A DNA stretch of 64,000 nucleotides from Stictocephala bisonia (lineage: Eukaryota; Arthropoda; Insecta; Hemiptera; Membracidae): the NCBI GenBank assembly GCA_035578905.1, contig JAQJVL010000278.1, positions 248,001 through 312,000 of the forward strand, in the 5' to 3' direction. How positions within the stretch are numbered: the stretch's first letter is position 1; each line of letters opens with the position of its first letter. This document shows positions 47,740-58,837 of the stretch, piece after piece. The notes beneath the pieces are model-generated. The model worked only from the letters and a program-made list of their open reading frames with translations. It did no database searches and was not told where the DNA came from. The position numbers and the translations under genes were made by a program.

Positions 47740-48590
47740 ACTCAATCCCTAATCAATACCCGTACAATGATGATGACACTCCCACCCACCAATACATGTA
47801 CAGCAGTGATGGATACCCTATCACCCACCTATACACGTACAGTAGTGATGGATTACCCTCCCACCCACCGATACACGTACAGCAGTGATGGATGACCCTA
47901 TTACCCAGCAATAGGGTCATCCACACAGTACCTTTACTATCACTGTACATGTACGTATGGGTGGGAGGGTGCGTCACTATCACTGTACGTGTAAGGGTGG
48001 GCAGGTGGGTCAATACTATTGTACGTGTAAGGGCGGGTGGGTGGGTCAATACCACTGTACGTATATGGGTGGGTGACTATCACTGTACGTGTATGTGTAG
48101 AAGAAGAATGGGTCACTATCACTTTACGTGTAAGTGTGGTAGGAAGGGTCACTTCCACTGTAGTGTAGAAGTGGGTGGGTGGTCACAACACTGTATGTGT
48201 AGGGATGGGTACTTTTATGGGTCTTTTCATTATAAATCATAGTAAACTTTGCAATGTATTCTTAGCTTGGCCATTAGGTGCTAATTTATTGTTTACGTAT
48301 TTCGTGTATTGGTGTGCGGTGGATCACAGCATGTGTACACTAATGTGTACAGAACATTGGTCACAGTACGTGTAGGATGAGTGGATCAATAATACAGTAC
48401 GTGTATGGGTGGGTGAGTGGGTCAATGTCACAGTATGTGTAGGGAGGGTGGCCAGGTTAATGCCACCGTCCTTGTATGGGTGTGCGGTGGATCAATGTCA
48501 CAGTACGTGTGGGTTGGGTGGATGGGTCAATGCCACAGTACGTGTATTTGAGGGCGAGTCGGCCTTGCCATACTAAGTGTTTGGGAGGGT
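47740..48590. repeat. Head-to-head minisatellite
   Basis: Units of about 35-50 bp built from ACACGTACAGTAGTGATGGA and CCCACCCACC run to about 47905. From about 47925 the reverse complement (TATCACTGTACGTGTA, GGGTGGGTGGGTCAAT) repeats to about 48590. The switch point is a perfect 13 bp hairpin, GGATGACCCTATT and its inverse, at 47890-47922. Open frames across it on both strands are by-products of the repeat. Confidence 0.9.
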
Positions 48591-48604
48591 GGGGTGGTGA
48601 ATAT

Positions 48605-49005
48605 TAAATGTCGGCACTACTGGCGCAGTGCTGTGACCCAGCTACTTGGGGACAAAGTGCTGTGTAGATTGTAGGCGATAGTTTCTATTAATATGCTCGG
48701 TCCTCTTGATACCGACATCACATCCGTTCAGTGTTTGCTATCGGCGTGGACACTACTTGAAAAGTCTGGTGTGTCCGTGTTGGGTATCAGTCAGTGTCTG
48801 GGTGTTATGTAGGAAAGGTAACTGAGTATCAGGATTGTCATTAGCTGAAAATCAGATCAATACTACGTGGTTCGGATTCCACACAAAACTGTAGGTCCCT
48901 TTGTTGCCTGGCTGTTAATAAACGGTTCTTCCTAAGGAACAGTCGGCCTTAGCTAGTAACAATGACTACACTCGTTCATCCACAATCATAACACTCATTG
49001 CGCGT
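48605..49005 (+). repeat. Dispersed repeat (possible solo LTR), copy C
   Basis: Starts TGTCGGCACTACTGGCGCAG and is the reverse complement of 24770 back to 22477, without the Tc1/mariner insertion. Shared blocks include CAGCTACTTGGGGACAAAG and GCTATCGGCGTGGACACTAC. Confidence 0.65.
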
Positions 49006-49054
49006 TTTCTCTTTTGTTCGTCCACAATCATAACACTCCAGATTTTTTTTAGGG

Positions 49055-49803
49055 GTGTAAACCGCACCAAAATAGTCCGATGATAGCTGTGGCATGTCAA
49101 GCCCCCCTCCTCACTTCTCGCCCTGCAATGTTGTCAAATATAAATTCGATGAAAATATTGATGATTTGTCTAAACATATGTTGCAGTAAACACACTATCA
49201 TTTGTTATTACATTGGCAAAGTTGAAAAAATAAACACAAATATACTGTTCAAATTCCCATAATTATAATTCCTGCTGATTAGTGGTAAATAACTTGCTTA
49301 ACTATTAAACTGAATGCTTCTATGTAATTGGTGAATTTAGTTACCAGTATTTAATAGAATATTAAAACCAGCTGATTTCGCCCATATGACGATACAGTCT
49401 GCTGCGCATCTCCTCGTAATACCTGACGTCTTTTCTAAATAGTTGCCGTGTTTGTGTTATTTTGCACGTGTTTTGGTTATGTATATTTAGTGATATAATT
49501 ACGGATAAAACACTTATTTCACTTGATAAACATTATTTAATAGTACTTTCAATAGAATATAAAATATTTATACTATTATAATGCTATAAAAATTACAGGA
49601 TTAACACATACCATAGTTAATTTTACCACTACGTTCTAGATATCTTTTAATATGATCATAGAGTTGTTTTGTAAACAAAATGCCAATTAAATTGACAGTA
49701 TTGACAAACGCGTACTTGTCATAGATGATGATACATGTGGTCTCAGAAACGATATGGCATCACCGCCTAAAATGTCATCGGACTATTTTGATGAGGTTTA
49801 CAC
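49055..49803. mobile_element. Small TIR element (749 bp)
   Basis: Left end GTGTAAACCGCACCAAAATA and right end inverted (ATTTTGATGAGGTTTACAC), both running on to AGTCCGATG. No target duplication was clear and there is no coding sequence. A left-end copy is at 50594-50760. Confidence 0.7.
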
Positions 49804-50593
49804 TGTAATAAACTCTAATAGAAGTGGCAGTCCAAGGTCAACATTAATTGACTGCTGGTATTGCGCCTTCTGCTTTGTTGTTGTTTACAATTCAAAATAA
49901 CCCTACTTAATAAAACTAAACTCTGTTATGGCCTGTGGCATAGCAATGATTAGCCTACTTGTAAAGATAAATCTATTTATAAATAATAATAGTTATACAA
50001 ATAAATAAACAAAATTATAAATTAAAGTTTATCAACTTGTTTTGGTCTAACTGTAAACAATGTTTGGTTTCAAAATAAAAACATTACACAAATATTCGAT
50101 TCATTGTTAGTGGCCTGCGAACAGCGCACGTGCGACAGAATTTGTCCCCCACCACGCACTGTCATATGTTCTTATTACAGTCACTACTAGAAACGTGGAT
50201 CTGTCATAACAACAATGATCCCACTTTCTACCGTGTTTACATTAAATCTGCTATTGTGTTGTTTAATGAAATGAGTTGTATTAAAAGTATTCTTAATGGT
50301 TTAAATGTTAGAGTAATTGTCAGTTCCACCAAACTTAATTAAATTTGTTCTAAGCATAGTTAAAATATTTTACCATAATTGATACATTATGTTTTATAAG
50401 TGACTGTACCGTACCTTATACCGCTGAAGGGGAACTGTGGTGGGAGTGGGAGAAGTAAACAGTCTTAGTCATCTCAATTAGTTTGCATTTATGAACGACA
50501 AATAATGCCAGCTGGTTTATTTTAAACCTAGCCTTGGCCCGCCAATTCTATTTGAGTTTATTATAGTAAGCTGCATAATGAATTTGACTAGTG
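49804..50593. other. Gene-free
   Basis: Nothing recognised. Confidence 0.4.
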
Positions 50594-50760
50594 TAAACCG
50601 CATCAAAATAGTCCGATGATAGCTGTGGCATATGAAGCTCCACTCCTCACTTTTCATCCAGCAATGTTGTCAAATATAAATTCGTTGAAAATATTGATGA
50701 TTTGTCTGAACATCTGTTGCAGTTAACAAACACTATCATTTGTTATTACAAACCACGGTA
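50594..50760. repeat. Truncated copy of the 49055 TIR element
   Basis: GTGTAAACCGCATCAAAATA through TATCATTTGTTATTACA matches 49055-49220. The right end is missing. Confidence 0.8.
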
Positions 50761-50785
50761 CATAGAAAAGAAGACGGTAGGTATC

Positions 50786-50864
50786 ACCATTGATTTTACT
50801 ATATAAATTTTACTATAAGAATACTATATTTTACTATATATCTATGTATAGTAAAATCAATGGT
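50786..50864. repeat. Tiny palindromic MITE, copy 2
   Basis: ACCATTGATTTTACTAT and ATAGTAAAATCAATGGT are perfect inverted ends. ATC occurs directly outside both (50783-50785, 50865-50867), a possible 3 bp target duplication. It sits at the 5' edge of LINE B1. Confidence 0.8.
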
Positions 50865-50869
50865 ATCAC

Positions 50870-51825
50870 GCACATCTCCAATGACGTCACAATATTGTAT
50901 GTTTTTTGTATAAATAACAGTGAAGATGTGCTAAAACCGGACACTGGGTCACACTGGTCTCTATTGATTCTTGACAATATGAGAAACGAAACCTATCATT
51001 TTGATTCACTTCTAGGATCTAATAAACTAGGATGTCAGTAAACTACTGATAAACATTGGATTACGAACTGTCTCTGTTGTGGAACTTGAATGTTTTCATC
51101 AAAAAATAACTTCGAGTGTGGTTTAAATGCTATATGAAATGCAAAGTATATTGTAAATCATACCTGTTGATGTGACATGTCTGTTTCTCTTGTTGATTGG
51201 TATACATGTAACTATAAGATCTGTAATGTTTCCAAGGTGGTTGGTGGTACTTCTGAAAAGACTACTAGTATAACTAGTCAACATTCTAAAAGTGCCTGTA
51301 ACCATTGTAGAAACGAGTAACTTTGTTTCGCCATTAATATTAATGAGAGAAAAAATAACTCTTGGCGTGTTGTAAGAGGTAAAAAAACATGTTCCCAGTC
51401 CAATAGCCCTCATATTCAAGATGCACAGAATTTTTTAAGTGTAAACCCATTTGATGTGCTTTCTAGCTGTGACCCCATAGAAAGTAAAGCTGGTAGTCAG
51501 TGTATTTCTATCCACCCAGAAAGCATTAAGAACGCATCTTCTGTTAAGCATATAAACATTTAAAAAGGTTATTTGTAAAATTGTTCTAAAATCATCTCGC
51601 ACAAACTTAAAACACATAACACATCAAACCAATAGTCCTGATCCAGATGACAAACCTACAGTTAACATGTTATCTGACCAAACAATAAGAAAAACCAAGA
51701 TCAGACTTCTGGCTGATAGTCACGAAGGGGACTTGGAAAACTTGTAAATACTAAGAGCCTCTCAAAGTATGATTGTTGTGTTCTTTTCAAACCAAATGGC
51801 ACAATTGGTAATTTTATTGAAGCTC
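50870..51825 (+). pseudogene. LINE B1 ORF1, Ulp1-like protease and start of SGNH domain
   Basis: TGSHWSLLILDNMRNETYHF, then DSL, gives His and Asp of the C48 protease. About 40 codons later, in another frame, SSECGLNAI gives the Cys block. Near 51690-51730 the strand reads KIRLLADSHEGDL, a GDSH-type block I of an SGNH hydrolase with changes. The order matches LINE A1. Broken by frameshifts and by B2 at about 51828. Confidence 0.7.
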
Positions 51826-51827
51826 AA

Positions 51828-53630
51828 ACTCAAACTTCCTTTATTTTTAACAATTATAAAATTGCATAATAGAGTCATACTATTTCTAACCTAAACTAAA
51901 ACATACTCGAAGATAGAAAATTAATAAAATACAGGTGGCAACATTCTATAACTATTTACAATATTTACTCTGATACAAAGTTCATATACTCCCTCACGTT
52001 GTAATGGCAACGAGATAACAACATTCTCTTGGTCATTCTGCCAAACTTCGATGAATCATTTTCCGCTTTGACAGCATCAGGCAGTGAGTTGTAGAGCCTA
52101 ATTGAATTGCTCCTTAAATGGCTTTCAAAAAAACTTGTTTTATGGCTAGGAATGGGAAGGTTTTGTCGGTTACGGAGGTCATACCGGTTAGAAGAAACAC
52201 CAAAAAGTTCGGGATTTTTTCTGACAAATGTAACGCAATGAAGAATATAAATAGATGGAAAAGTTAATATATTGTAATTTTTGAACATTGGTTTACAAGA
52301 CTGTCTGAAAGGTAGTTTAAAAACGGCTCTGACTGCTTTCTTTTGGAGTTTAAATAAGAATTGGGTTTTAGTTGTTTCGTGACCCCAAATAACAACTGCA
52401 TATGACAATAGAGGATAAATAAGTCCGTAGTAAGCCGTGAGGAGAGTATTTTCATCAACAAAAGTTGAGAGTCTCCTTAACAGGAAAATTCCAGAGCTAA
52501 TACGCTTGCATACAGAGTCAACATGGTATCCAAATTTCAACTTATTATGTATATAAACTCCCAAAAACTTAATTACCTCGCTTGGTTCAACTTGCTCATA
52601 GTCAATAAAAAAAAGAAAGAGATTCAGAATTTCTTCTGTCACTTATGTGAAAATCTAAAATCTGCGTCTTTGTATTGTTTAGATGTAGATTATTTTTTTC
52701 AAACCACTGGAGAAGAACGCTTGATTCTTCATACACCCTAGCCTCCAAATCAGACCTATGTATTGCCGTCACTGAAAGTGAGGTATCGTCCGCAAACTGA
52801 CAAACACGGGCCCTACATGTGCTGAGAGACAGGTCATTGACAAATATAAGGAAAAGGACCGGGCCAAGCACCGAACCTTGTGGGACACCCCTCTGAAGTA
52901 GTGAGGCCTTTGAATGAGCCATCCGCTCATATCCACCAACGTCAACAAATTGGACCTGTACGGTTTGCACCCTATTTGTCAAGTACGAAGCGATTTAGGA
53001 CAGAGAATTGCCTCTAACACCCATACTATTCAACTTGTGCAAAAGGATGCCATGATCCACCATATCAAACGCTCTTTGTCAGGTCAAAAAACACTCCAAC
53101 AGCCGATTCACCCTTATCAAGGGCCTCAACTATGGGCGAGATCAGACAGTGGATGGCATCGCTCGTGGATTTGCCTCTTGTAAAGCCAAATTGAGAGGGT
53201 GACATGATATTATTCTTGCTGATGAATCCAATCAGTATATTAAAGAACACCCTCTCAAAGACTTTTGAGAAGTTAAGGAGACAGCCCTATAATTACCACA
53301 CTCCTCTCTACTACCTTTCTTATGTAAAGGCCTAATAATGGAGTGTTTAAGTGCATCGGGAAAGACCCCATGTTGAAATGAGAGATTGATGATGTAGCAC
53401 AATGGCCTTAACACCAAATCATACACTTGCTTAAGGAGATAAGATGAAATACCATCAGGCCCAGACGACCGCTTGGACTTAAGTGACATGATTTCATGAG
53501 CAACCTCATCCTCTACCACAGGGTACAAAAAAATTGAGTGCAAAGAAGTCTGTGAGGGAGTCTTAATGGCATTAGTCTGCGATCCGTGCCGAAAGAAGCA
53601 GTCTAATTGCAAACTGGAAAAACTTACTAA
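51828..53630 (-). mobile_element. LINE B2, 5'-truncated, inserted into B1
   Basis: Minus-strand RT plus C-terminal domain with a GTTTGA-type 3' tail at about 51828. B1 ORF1 motifs resume on the other side, so B2 is the insertion. The 5' junction lies between 53600 and 53640. I could not define the target duplication. Confidence 0.8.
51965..53612 (-). pseudogene. LINE B2 reverse transcriptase
   Basis: LKSKRSSGPDGISSYLLKQ and RPLHKKGSREECGNYRAVSL (53232-53612), QFGFTRGKSTSDAI (53065-53250), GVPQGSVLGPVLFLIFVNDL and VCQFADDTSL (52602-52982, FADD). It is followed by an uninterrupted 225-codon C-terminal frame (51965-52642: KFLGVYIHNKLKFG…VIWGHE…KKAVRAVF). Three frame changes. It is of the same broad clade as A1 and B1 but a distinct family. 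Confidence 0.85.
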
Positions 53631-53895
53631 AAGACTATAAGAAGACTATAAATTTGTTGTAAATACCATGAACTGTAATGACAGCCTGATCATTTTTTGC
53701 AGATACAAATTACATTGTAAATGGACTCTGTAAAAGTGGAATCATAAACAAAGTTGAAAATTTACTTTTAGATACAAGTAACAGTAATAATAATTATGGC
53801 TCTTCCGGATAGGTATGACAAACCGTCATTGAATGGGCTCATTACAACAATCAATGTCGATTTAAGAAAGCTTACTTCTAAATATGTCAAGTCGA
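53615..53895 (+). pseudogene. LINE B1 ORF1, middle of SGNH domain
   Basis: After B2 the strand reads FVVNTMNCNDS, where the GTND block is expected. It then reads ALPDRYDKPSLNGLITTINV, the segment between block III and the C-terminal His block in SGNH ORF1 proteins. It is cut by the 5' end of LINE B3 at about 53900. Confidence 0.6.
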
Positions 53896-54045
53896 TGTAC
53901 AGTCCAGCTCGAGTCGTCGAGCAGATAAGAGCTCAGTGTTATCGCTCTGCGACACTAGAACGTGCAGGTTTCGACCGTCATCTACTTGACGCGTGTAGAT
54001 TTTGCAATTATTCTGTTTTGTAAATTCTCATTTATTTTTTAAACC

Positions 54046-54972
54046 ATGGCATCCTGTGGTGTATGTAAAAATTCAGCGAATGAAGCTAGTGATGTAAAGT
54101 GTAGTGGAGGTTGCGATAGATTATTTCATCTAGAGTGCATTAAAGGCGAGATTGAGGCCAGGAAGACTCGTTCGACCAAGGACTGGAAATGTGGAAGTTG
54201 TAGGGCAACAGCGACTTTGACCCAAGGAAGTGGGACCTCCTCTAAGGGACCAGCACTCACCAAGGAGTTTCTCGTAAGAGTCGTACAGGAATTCAAAAAT
54301 AACATTTTTGGAGAGATCAAAGCTTTCAGAAATGAAATTACGGAGCTAGCCAATTCAATGCAGTTTCTGTCTGACAAAGTGGATTCAGCCAATAGTCTTA
54401 TGCATGAAATTAAAAATGAATTAAGTGAAATCAAAAAAGAAAACGTGCAAATACGTGAAAAAAATAAGCAGATGTCAAAAGAATTAGTCGAGTTACAAGA
54501 TCGAGTACATAACCTAGAGCAATATAGCAGAAGGAACAATGTTGAGATAAGTGGCATTCCTTCATCACCAAACGAAGACGTGAAGACAATCTTACAAGAT
54601 GTGGGAGCGGCTATCGGCCTGGAGATGCAGCCTGGAGAAGTGACAGCAGCGCACCGTATTCCTACGTTCAGGAAGGATCGCAGCCCGTCTATAGTGGTCC
54701 AATTTCGTGAAAGAAGCATAAGGGATGTCTGGATCGCTAAATTCAGAGAAAAGAAGACCCTCACAGCCTATCAAGTAAACAAACAGTTCCCACAACAACA
54801 GAGAGTTTACATCAATGAGCACCTTTCACCGGACAACAAGCAGTTCTTATCTTCTCTGAAGAGGAAGTGCCGGGAGTTGAACTATGCGTTTGTTTGGTGC
54901 CGAGAAGGAAAATTTTTCATAAGGAAAAATGAGGGGGGAAATTTCAGAGGGTTGTCTCCTTTCATGAGATAG
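54046..54972 (+). CDS. LINE B3 ORF1: PHD finger, coiled coil, FP-like domain (intact)
   Basis: 308 codons from ATG to TAG. Residues 4-52 form a C4-H-C3 PHD-type finger: C4, C7, C19, C23, H28, C31, C49, C52. A Ser/Thr-rich linker leads to a long coiled coil (about 84-165; KNEITELANSMQFLSDKVDS…LEQYSRRNN). The C-terminal third has EISGIPSSPNEDV, AAHRIPTFRKD, and INEHLSPDNKQFLSSLKRK…FVWCREGKFFIRK, an FP-protein-like domain. In CR1-group LINEs this protein is the RNA-binding partner of ORF2; PHD fingers may read histone tails (inferred). It is the only uninterrupted full-length transposon ORF here. ORF2 in the same copy is broken, so the element is not autonomous. Confidence 0.88.
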   Translation: MASCGVCKNSANEASDVKCSGGCDRLFHLECIKGEIEARKTRSTKDWKCGSCRATATLTQGSGTSSKGPALTKEFLVRVVQEFKNNIFGEIKAFRNEITELANSMQFLSDKVDSANSLMHEIKNELSEIKKENVQIREKNKQMSKELVELQDRVHNLEQYSRRNNVEISGIPSSPNEDVKTILQDVGAAIGLEMQPGEVTAAHRIPTFRKDRSPSIVVQFRERSIRDVWIAKFREKKTLTAYQVNKQFPQQQRVYINEHLSPDNKQFLSSLKRKCRELNYAFVWCREGKFFIRKNEGGNFRGLSPFMR

Positions 54973-55686
54973 AAAAACTAAAGTGAACGGATATCAAACA
55001 CAAAACGACAGGTACTGTGCATGTGTACTTTATTTATATTATATTGTATATATTAAGTAATTAGCATGTAATCTATTCATTTATAAATATATAAGTAGAA
55101 ATTATAAATTGCAAATTGATATTTATTATATCATAATTAACTATATTTCTGATTTTTTATGTATTTTTTTGGTTGCTATGCGCATTTATTCTGAAAGCAT
55201 GATAAATGTTACTTTGTATTTCTGTTTAGCATGACATGAAATTTACTCCAATCCTTTTACAAATTGTATTCTGTGTACAGCAGCTCATGCTTAAATACTA
55301 TAAAATGTTTTTAAATATTAGTAGGTTTTGTGAATATTTGATTACAGTAGATATAAGTAATGATGAGCCGAAATATAATAGAAGCTTTACTTTTATAGAG
55401 GGAGAACACGAAATTGTATTTGGTTTAATAATGCAAGTAGCTAAATGACAATTTTGAATTACAGATTAGTACTTATTTATATTGTTAATTAATTGCATTC
55501 TTAATTTTCTTTTTATTTGTAGTATACACACATATTTTGTATGCATGATTAAAGTTAGCTCATAGTTTAGTTTAGCATTAATTTTGTTTCAACTCCTTAT
55601 TGAAAAATATTCGTTTCAAAATACTTAAACGCTTGTTCAATAAAAGTAAAAAATGGGTATTAATAAGCGTTATAAATATATAAATT
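54973..55686 (+). other. LINE B3 inter-ORF region
   Basis: No coding signal; AT-rich spacer between ORF1 and ORF2. Confidence 0.6.
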
Positions 55687-58125
55687 ATGGTAGATAAAAT
55701 TATATGTATGCAGCAAAAAAATGATATAGAAAGTTTTTTTGTTGAGGCAGAAGAAAATGGTTTGTTTAGTTTAATGTACACCAATATTAGGAGCGTAAGA
55801 AAAAACTTTAATAATTTTCTAGTTGAATTTAGTCAAATTAAAAGTAAACTAGATTTTATAGTTTTTAACGAAATTTGGATTAAAAACGATGAAATTGATC
55901 TGTATAAAATTCCCGATTACAATATGTATATTAGGATTAAATTGTTTTAGTAGGAATTATAATAAGCTTAGAGAGAGGCTGAAGAAAGTTGATTGGACGC
56001 AATGTTATGTACTGGATGACCTTAATTTATGTTACAGTAAGTTTAGTGAGATATTAACATCATGTATTGATTCATGTAAGACTCCTATTATACATTCTAA
56101 GTTAAGTAAAGCGAAGTCTATTGCACCATTAACATGCACCATTTTTAATTTGCTAAATAGGCTAAAAAGAAGAAGAAACCTATATACATTGTATAAAAAA
56201 CGTCCTTACGATGTAACTTTTAAGCATTATTATAAAACATTTACCGATAAATTAAAAAGTGATATTAACTTAAGGAAACAGGATTATTATAGTAGGAAGC
56301 TAAATGGTTGCAACGGCGATTCAGCTCAATGCTGGAAAATTATAAATAATCTGAGTGGAACAGGAAAAAGTAGAAAACGTAGGAAAAAGTAGAACGGTAG
56401 ACAAAATTGAATTGGATAGCGGAGAAACTGTGTCAGATGCTACTCAAGTAGCTGAGGCAATTAATTCTTATCTTATCTCGGCCAAAGGTCAAACCCACCT
56501 GCACACTCACACTGACCAACTGCCTCCAGTCCAGCCTAATCCGTATTCCATCTTTATAAATCCTACAAACAATTTAGAAATAATACAAAAAATAAAAAAA
56601 TTTAAAATAAAAAATCAAGTGGTTTTGATAAATTTTCGGTAGATTGTGTTAAAAATATCTCGAATGAAATAGCTTCCGTATTGACATACATAGTTAACTT
56701 AAGTTTTGAGAAAGGAATTTTCCCGGAACAACTTAAATTAAGTACAGTTGTTCCATTATTTAAAAAGGAATCATCCTATAAATTAGATAATCTAAGGCCT
56801 ATAAGTTTGTTATCTGTTTTTTCAAAAATAATTGAGAAATTAATGAAATGTAGATTAGTAAGTTATTTAGATAGAATGCAATTTTTAGTCCTTCCCAGTT
56901 TGGTTTTAGAAAAGGAAAATCAACCGAAGAGGCAATATTGGCAATTACTGAAAAAATTTATTTTAGTATGAATAGAAAAGAAAAAGCAACTGGTTTATTT
57001 GTAGACTTTAAAAAAGCTTTCGATTTTGTAGATCATGATATCTTGTTAGAAAAGTTAGAGCACGCAGGAATAAGAGGAAATGCCCTCAGCTGGTTCAGGA
57101 GTTTTTTGAGCAACAGAATACAACATGTTAAGACTAATAATAAGTTTAGTAACCCTCTCACAGTTAAGGCCGGAGTACCCCAAGGGTCGGTGACCTCATC
57201 AATATTATTCTTGGTTTTTATTAACGACTTGTTGCAAGTACCATTTAATGGGGAAATATGTGCATTCGCAGATGACATTGCGTTGTTTTATTCATTCAGG
57301 GATACAGTCAGAGCTGGGCAAAATATTATGGAAGATCTAAATGCTTTAAAAGAATGGTGTTTAAAAAATAAAATGCAAGTAAATGTAAGTAAAACGAAAT
57401 TCGTAAACTTCAGTCACATAAGTTTTGATTTTCCCTCAGACTTTATATACCATACAGATAATTGTAGTGAAAATCATTTAAAATGTCAAAGAGTAGAAAG
57501 GCTAAATACTTTAAATACATTGGAATTTTGTTGGATGAACATCTAAATTGGATAAAGCATTTGGAAACTTTACAAAATAAAACAAAAATAATGATAAGAA
57601 AATTTTACTATTTAAGGAATTTTTGTGACGAAATGACTATGAAAACTCTTTATTTTGCTCTTATACATTCGAGACTCCAGTACGGAATACAGTGTTGGGG
57701 AAGTGCTAGCAAGACTCACATTTTAAAAAACCAGAAAAACACAAAATCATATAATTAGAATAATTACAAATAAAAATCGCAGAGAGTTCGAGAGTTCTTT
57801 TCCATTATATTATACATTAACAATTTTCCCGATACAACACCTTTTTGTCTATGAAGTTTTAAGATTGTTTTATGTCAAAAGTGGTAATACTGGCACTACA
57901 AATTTACTACATAATACGAGGAGTGGGGCAAGTAGAATATTTAAACTCCCTAAAGTCTCAAAAAGTGTTTTTAAACAATCTTTTCATTATATTGGACCTA
58001 AATATTTTAATCAATTACCACATGACATAAAAAGTAGTACAAATTTGAAATTTTTTTCTATGAATTTGAAGAATTGGCTATTTACGAAACAAGATCTAGA
58101 CTATTTGGATTTTTGTTTAATATAA
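55687..58125 (+). pseudogene. LINE B3 ORF2: endonuclease deleted, RT decayed
   Basis: Starts MVDKIICMQQKND and reads YTNIRSVRKNFNNFLVEF and FNEIWIKNDEIDLYKIPDY. Near 55945 it jumps to the post-endonuclease linker, so most of the endonuclease is missing compared with 10230-10700. RT: NLRPISLLSVFSKIIEKLM, FVDFKKAFDFVDHD, AGVPQGSVTSSILF, ICAFADDIALF. C-terminal: YIGILLDEHLNW, LQYGIQCWGSA, NTRSGASRIFKLPK. There are about six frame changes. Confidence 0.85.
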
Positions 58126-58464
58126 ATACTGACACTTCTTGCAATTAATATGGTTTCTTGTTATTTTAGTCCTGTAATGTATGTTATATAAGAAATTTTA
58201 AGTTAAGTAGCAATAAATATAGTGTAAGATGAATTTAAGATAACTTTTAAGTGTTTCATGCGCTACAGAGAGTTTTATTTTTATAATGTAGAAGCTGGAC
58301 TCATGTTCCATGTTTATAATATGTTTTTATTAAGTTATATTTTGTGTTTTTCTAGTATTTTGTAAATAATTTTTTACTGGCCACAAATACTTGTAAGTGT
58401 GGTCAGTTTTTTCTAAGCCGAATTATTGTTTTTTATATTTGTAAAAATGAATGGAAAATAAATC

Positions 58465-58690
58465 ATTAACATTATTATATTGTAATTGTACATTTTTGTT
58501 ACTTGATGACCTACAGCAGACTAAATATTACAATAGATTTGGCCTTCACTTCAATTCTTTTGGTAAGAGGAAAATAGCTTCCTTAATAAGTAGTTTGGTC
58601 TTTCCCAGTCTGCAAATGATAAACCAAACATACCTGTCTTTGTATCCAATCGTGATACATGTAGTACACAAACTAAATTGAAATCAATAC
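58465..58690 (+). pseudogene. LINE B1 ORF1, C-terminal SGNH block
   Basis: Reads FLLLDDLQQTKYYNRFGLHF and NSFGKRKIASLISSLV. The FxxxGLHxNxxGKxxxA pattern is the C-terminal catalytic-His block; A1 has the same block at about 43920. Its position directly after B3 shows that B3 interrupted this domain. Confidence 0.72.
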
Positions 58691-58837
58691 TGTGTCAAAC
58701 ATCTGCTTTAAAGCATGTTCAATTAGAAAATATTGTAAATGAAAATAAAACAAATATTTTTTTAGAAACTACAACAAGTTCAATAAAATCCTACCTCCTC
58801 ACATAAGGAGGAATACGGAGATTATCTCTCTTTACGT

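Larger units (their letters stand above)
53900..58460 (+). mobile_element. LINE B3, PHD-type, nearly full-length, inserted into B1
   Basis: Starts at CAGTCCAGCTC, where similarity to the minus copy (12331) also starts, and ends about 58440-58480, where B1 ORF1 resumes. Layout: 5' UTR about 146 bp, ORF1 54046-54972, a 0.7 kb inter-ORF gap, decayed ORF2 55687-58125, 3' UTR about 330 bp. Confidence 0.85.

Noticed and set aside
47753..48242. Open frames of 61-116 codons on both strands
   Set aside because: They translate minisatellite units (TRTVIVTHPP-type repeats); mutually inverted and without start context.
47740..48590. Short regular repeats as a CRISPR array
   Set aside because: No constant repeat with unique spacers, units vary in length and reverse orientation, and the genome is an animal nuclear one.
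54126..54764. 212-codon minus-strand frame
   Set aside because: Antisense shadow of the intact LINE B3 ORF1, with no independent evidence.
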